Part shown: in pieces, positions 6,288-6,492 of the stretch | Layout: each line of letters begins with the position of its first letter | Numbering within the stretch: position 1 is the first letter of the stretch | Assembly: GCA_015492195.1 (NCBI GenBank) | Contig: WGFP01000037.1 | Location: 1 to 6,492, forward strand | DNA: 6,492 nucleotides | Reading direction: 5' to 3' | Source: Acidiferrobacterales bacterium | GTDB lineage: Bacteria; Pseudomonadota; Gammaproteobacteria; Acidiferrobacterales; Sulfurifustaceae | Position numbers and translations under genes: made by a program | Notes under the pieces: generated by a model | The model's database searches: none | What the model saw: the letters and a program-made list of their open reading frames with translations, nothing else | Told to the model about the DNA's origin: nothing

Positions 6288-6352
6288 GTGATTCGTGAAT
6301 CGTAAGCCGTGAGTCGTATATAACGATTTACAAATCACGCTTCACGACTCAC
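6288..6352. repeat. Convergent arrays of 7-base GTRANNN units across the gyrA end and gyrA-serC gap
   Basis: The plus strand carries four units from 6288 to 6315 (GTGATTC, GTGAATC, then a GTAA and a GTGA unit). The minus strand carries four units from 6352 to 6325 (GTGAGTC, GTGAAGC, then a GTGA and a GTAA unit). They point inward to an AT-rich centre at 6316-6324. Read as an inverted repeat, arms 6288-6317 and 6323-6352 match at 22 of 30 positions by hand alignment. The gyrA TGA is inside the second minus-strand unit, so the element also encodes the last residues of gyrase. No T run follows the stem on the transcribed strand, so it is not a standard terminator, although an RNA hairpin could form. 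Confidence 0.75.
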
Positions 6353-6492
6353 CGTTTTCGTCCGATTCCGCCACCTTTTCCAGTCCCGCGAGGTGTTCGC
6401 CCTTGGAAAGCCCGATCAGTCGCACGCCCTGGGTGTTGCGGCTGACAACCGAAATCTCATGCACGCGCGTGCGGATCAATGTCCCGCCGTCC
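6342..6492 (-). CDS. gyrA: DNA gyrase subunit A, C-terminal 49 residues
   Basis: GyrA is the breakage-reunion subunit of DNA gyrase, which introduces negative supercoils. Only the end is in the window: the minus-strand frame entering at the window edge reads DGGTLIRTRVHEISVVSRN, then TQGVRLIGLSKGEHLAGLEK, then an acidic tail ending DENGES and TGA. The IRTRV...ISVVSRNTQGVRLI segment is the last blade of the GyrA C-terminal DNA-wrapping propeller, and an acidic tail is usual. The final Gly-Glu-Ser and stop fall inside a 7-base repeat array, so the exact C-terminus may have been set by that element. GyrA just upstream of serC is the arrangement seen in Pseudomonas and relatives. The call rests on a short fragment but the motif is distinctive and the neighbours agree. 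Confidence 0.93.
   Translation of the reverse strand, partial: DGGTLIRTRVHEISVVSRNTQGVRLIGLSKGEHLAGLEKVAESDENGES

Noticed and set aside
6276..6341. A promoter for serC in the AT-rich centre of the repeat (TATATA)
   Set aside because: No matching upstream -35 element at suitable spacing could be identified; the TATATA is the centre of the inverted repeat.
6273..6344. gyrA and serC are in the same frame with only two TGA codons between, suggesting a fusion or readthrough
   Set aside because: Same frame is expected one time in three, and the intervening codons are repeat sequence; both proteins have normal ends.
1..6492. Mobile element, CRISPR, tRNA, defence or toxin-antitoxin genes
   Set aside because: All coding space is taken by core metabolic genes, and no transposase, spaced direct repeats or tRNA-like fold was found by eye.

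Overview
The window is a housekeeping amino-acid biosynthesis cluster from a GC-rich proteobacterium. Every gene lies on the minus strand, so transcription runs from the high-coordinate end to the low. In that order it holds the 3' end of gyrA, then serC, serA, pheA, hisC, tyrA and the first 237 codons of aroA. The order gyrA-serC-pheA-hisC-tyrA-aroA is the 'aromatic supraoperon' known from Pseudomonas and related gamma- and betaproteobacteria. Two things differ from the Pseudomonas version: serA sits between serC and pheA, and tyrA and aroA are separate genes rather than one fused gene. I infer a gamma- or betaproteobacterium outside Pseudomonas and cannot name the genus.

The genes fit together as a pathway. 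SerA and SerC catalyse the first two steps from 3-phosphoglycerate to serine. AroA makes the immediate precursor of chorismate. PheA converts chorismate to prephenate and on to phenylpyruvate. TyrA takes prephenate (or arogenate) toward tyrosine. HisC is a PLP aminotransferase that serves histidine synthesis and, in this setting, probably aromatic transamination too. SerC-serA and pheA-hisC are each 5 bases apart; serA-pheA are 45 bases apart with the preferred pheA start.

The three wider gaps each hold small repeat structure, and these are the main points of interest. The gyrA-serC gap holds two convergent arrays of four 7-base units of the form GTRANNN, and the gyrA stop codon lies inside one of them. 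The hisC 3' end runs into three more GTRANNN units, which supply its stop codon. A 17-codon reading frame then bridges the gap and overlaps the tyrA start by ATGA. The tyrA-aroA gap holds a 30-base-arm imperfect inverted repeat built from roughly 9-base units, with a short palindrome in its loop and a run of six T just before aroA.

There is no mobile element, CRISPR array, rRNA, tRNA or defence-like gene, and no gene-free stretch longer than about 110 bases. I see no evidence of a previously undescribed multi-gene system. The unusual content is the intergenic repeats and a few residue-level departures in SerA and TyrA.
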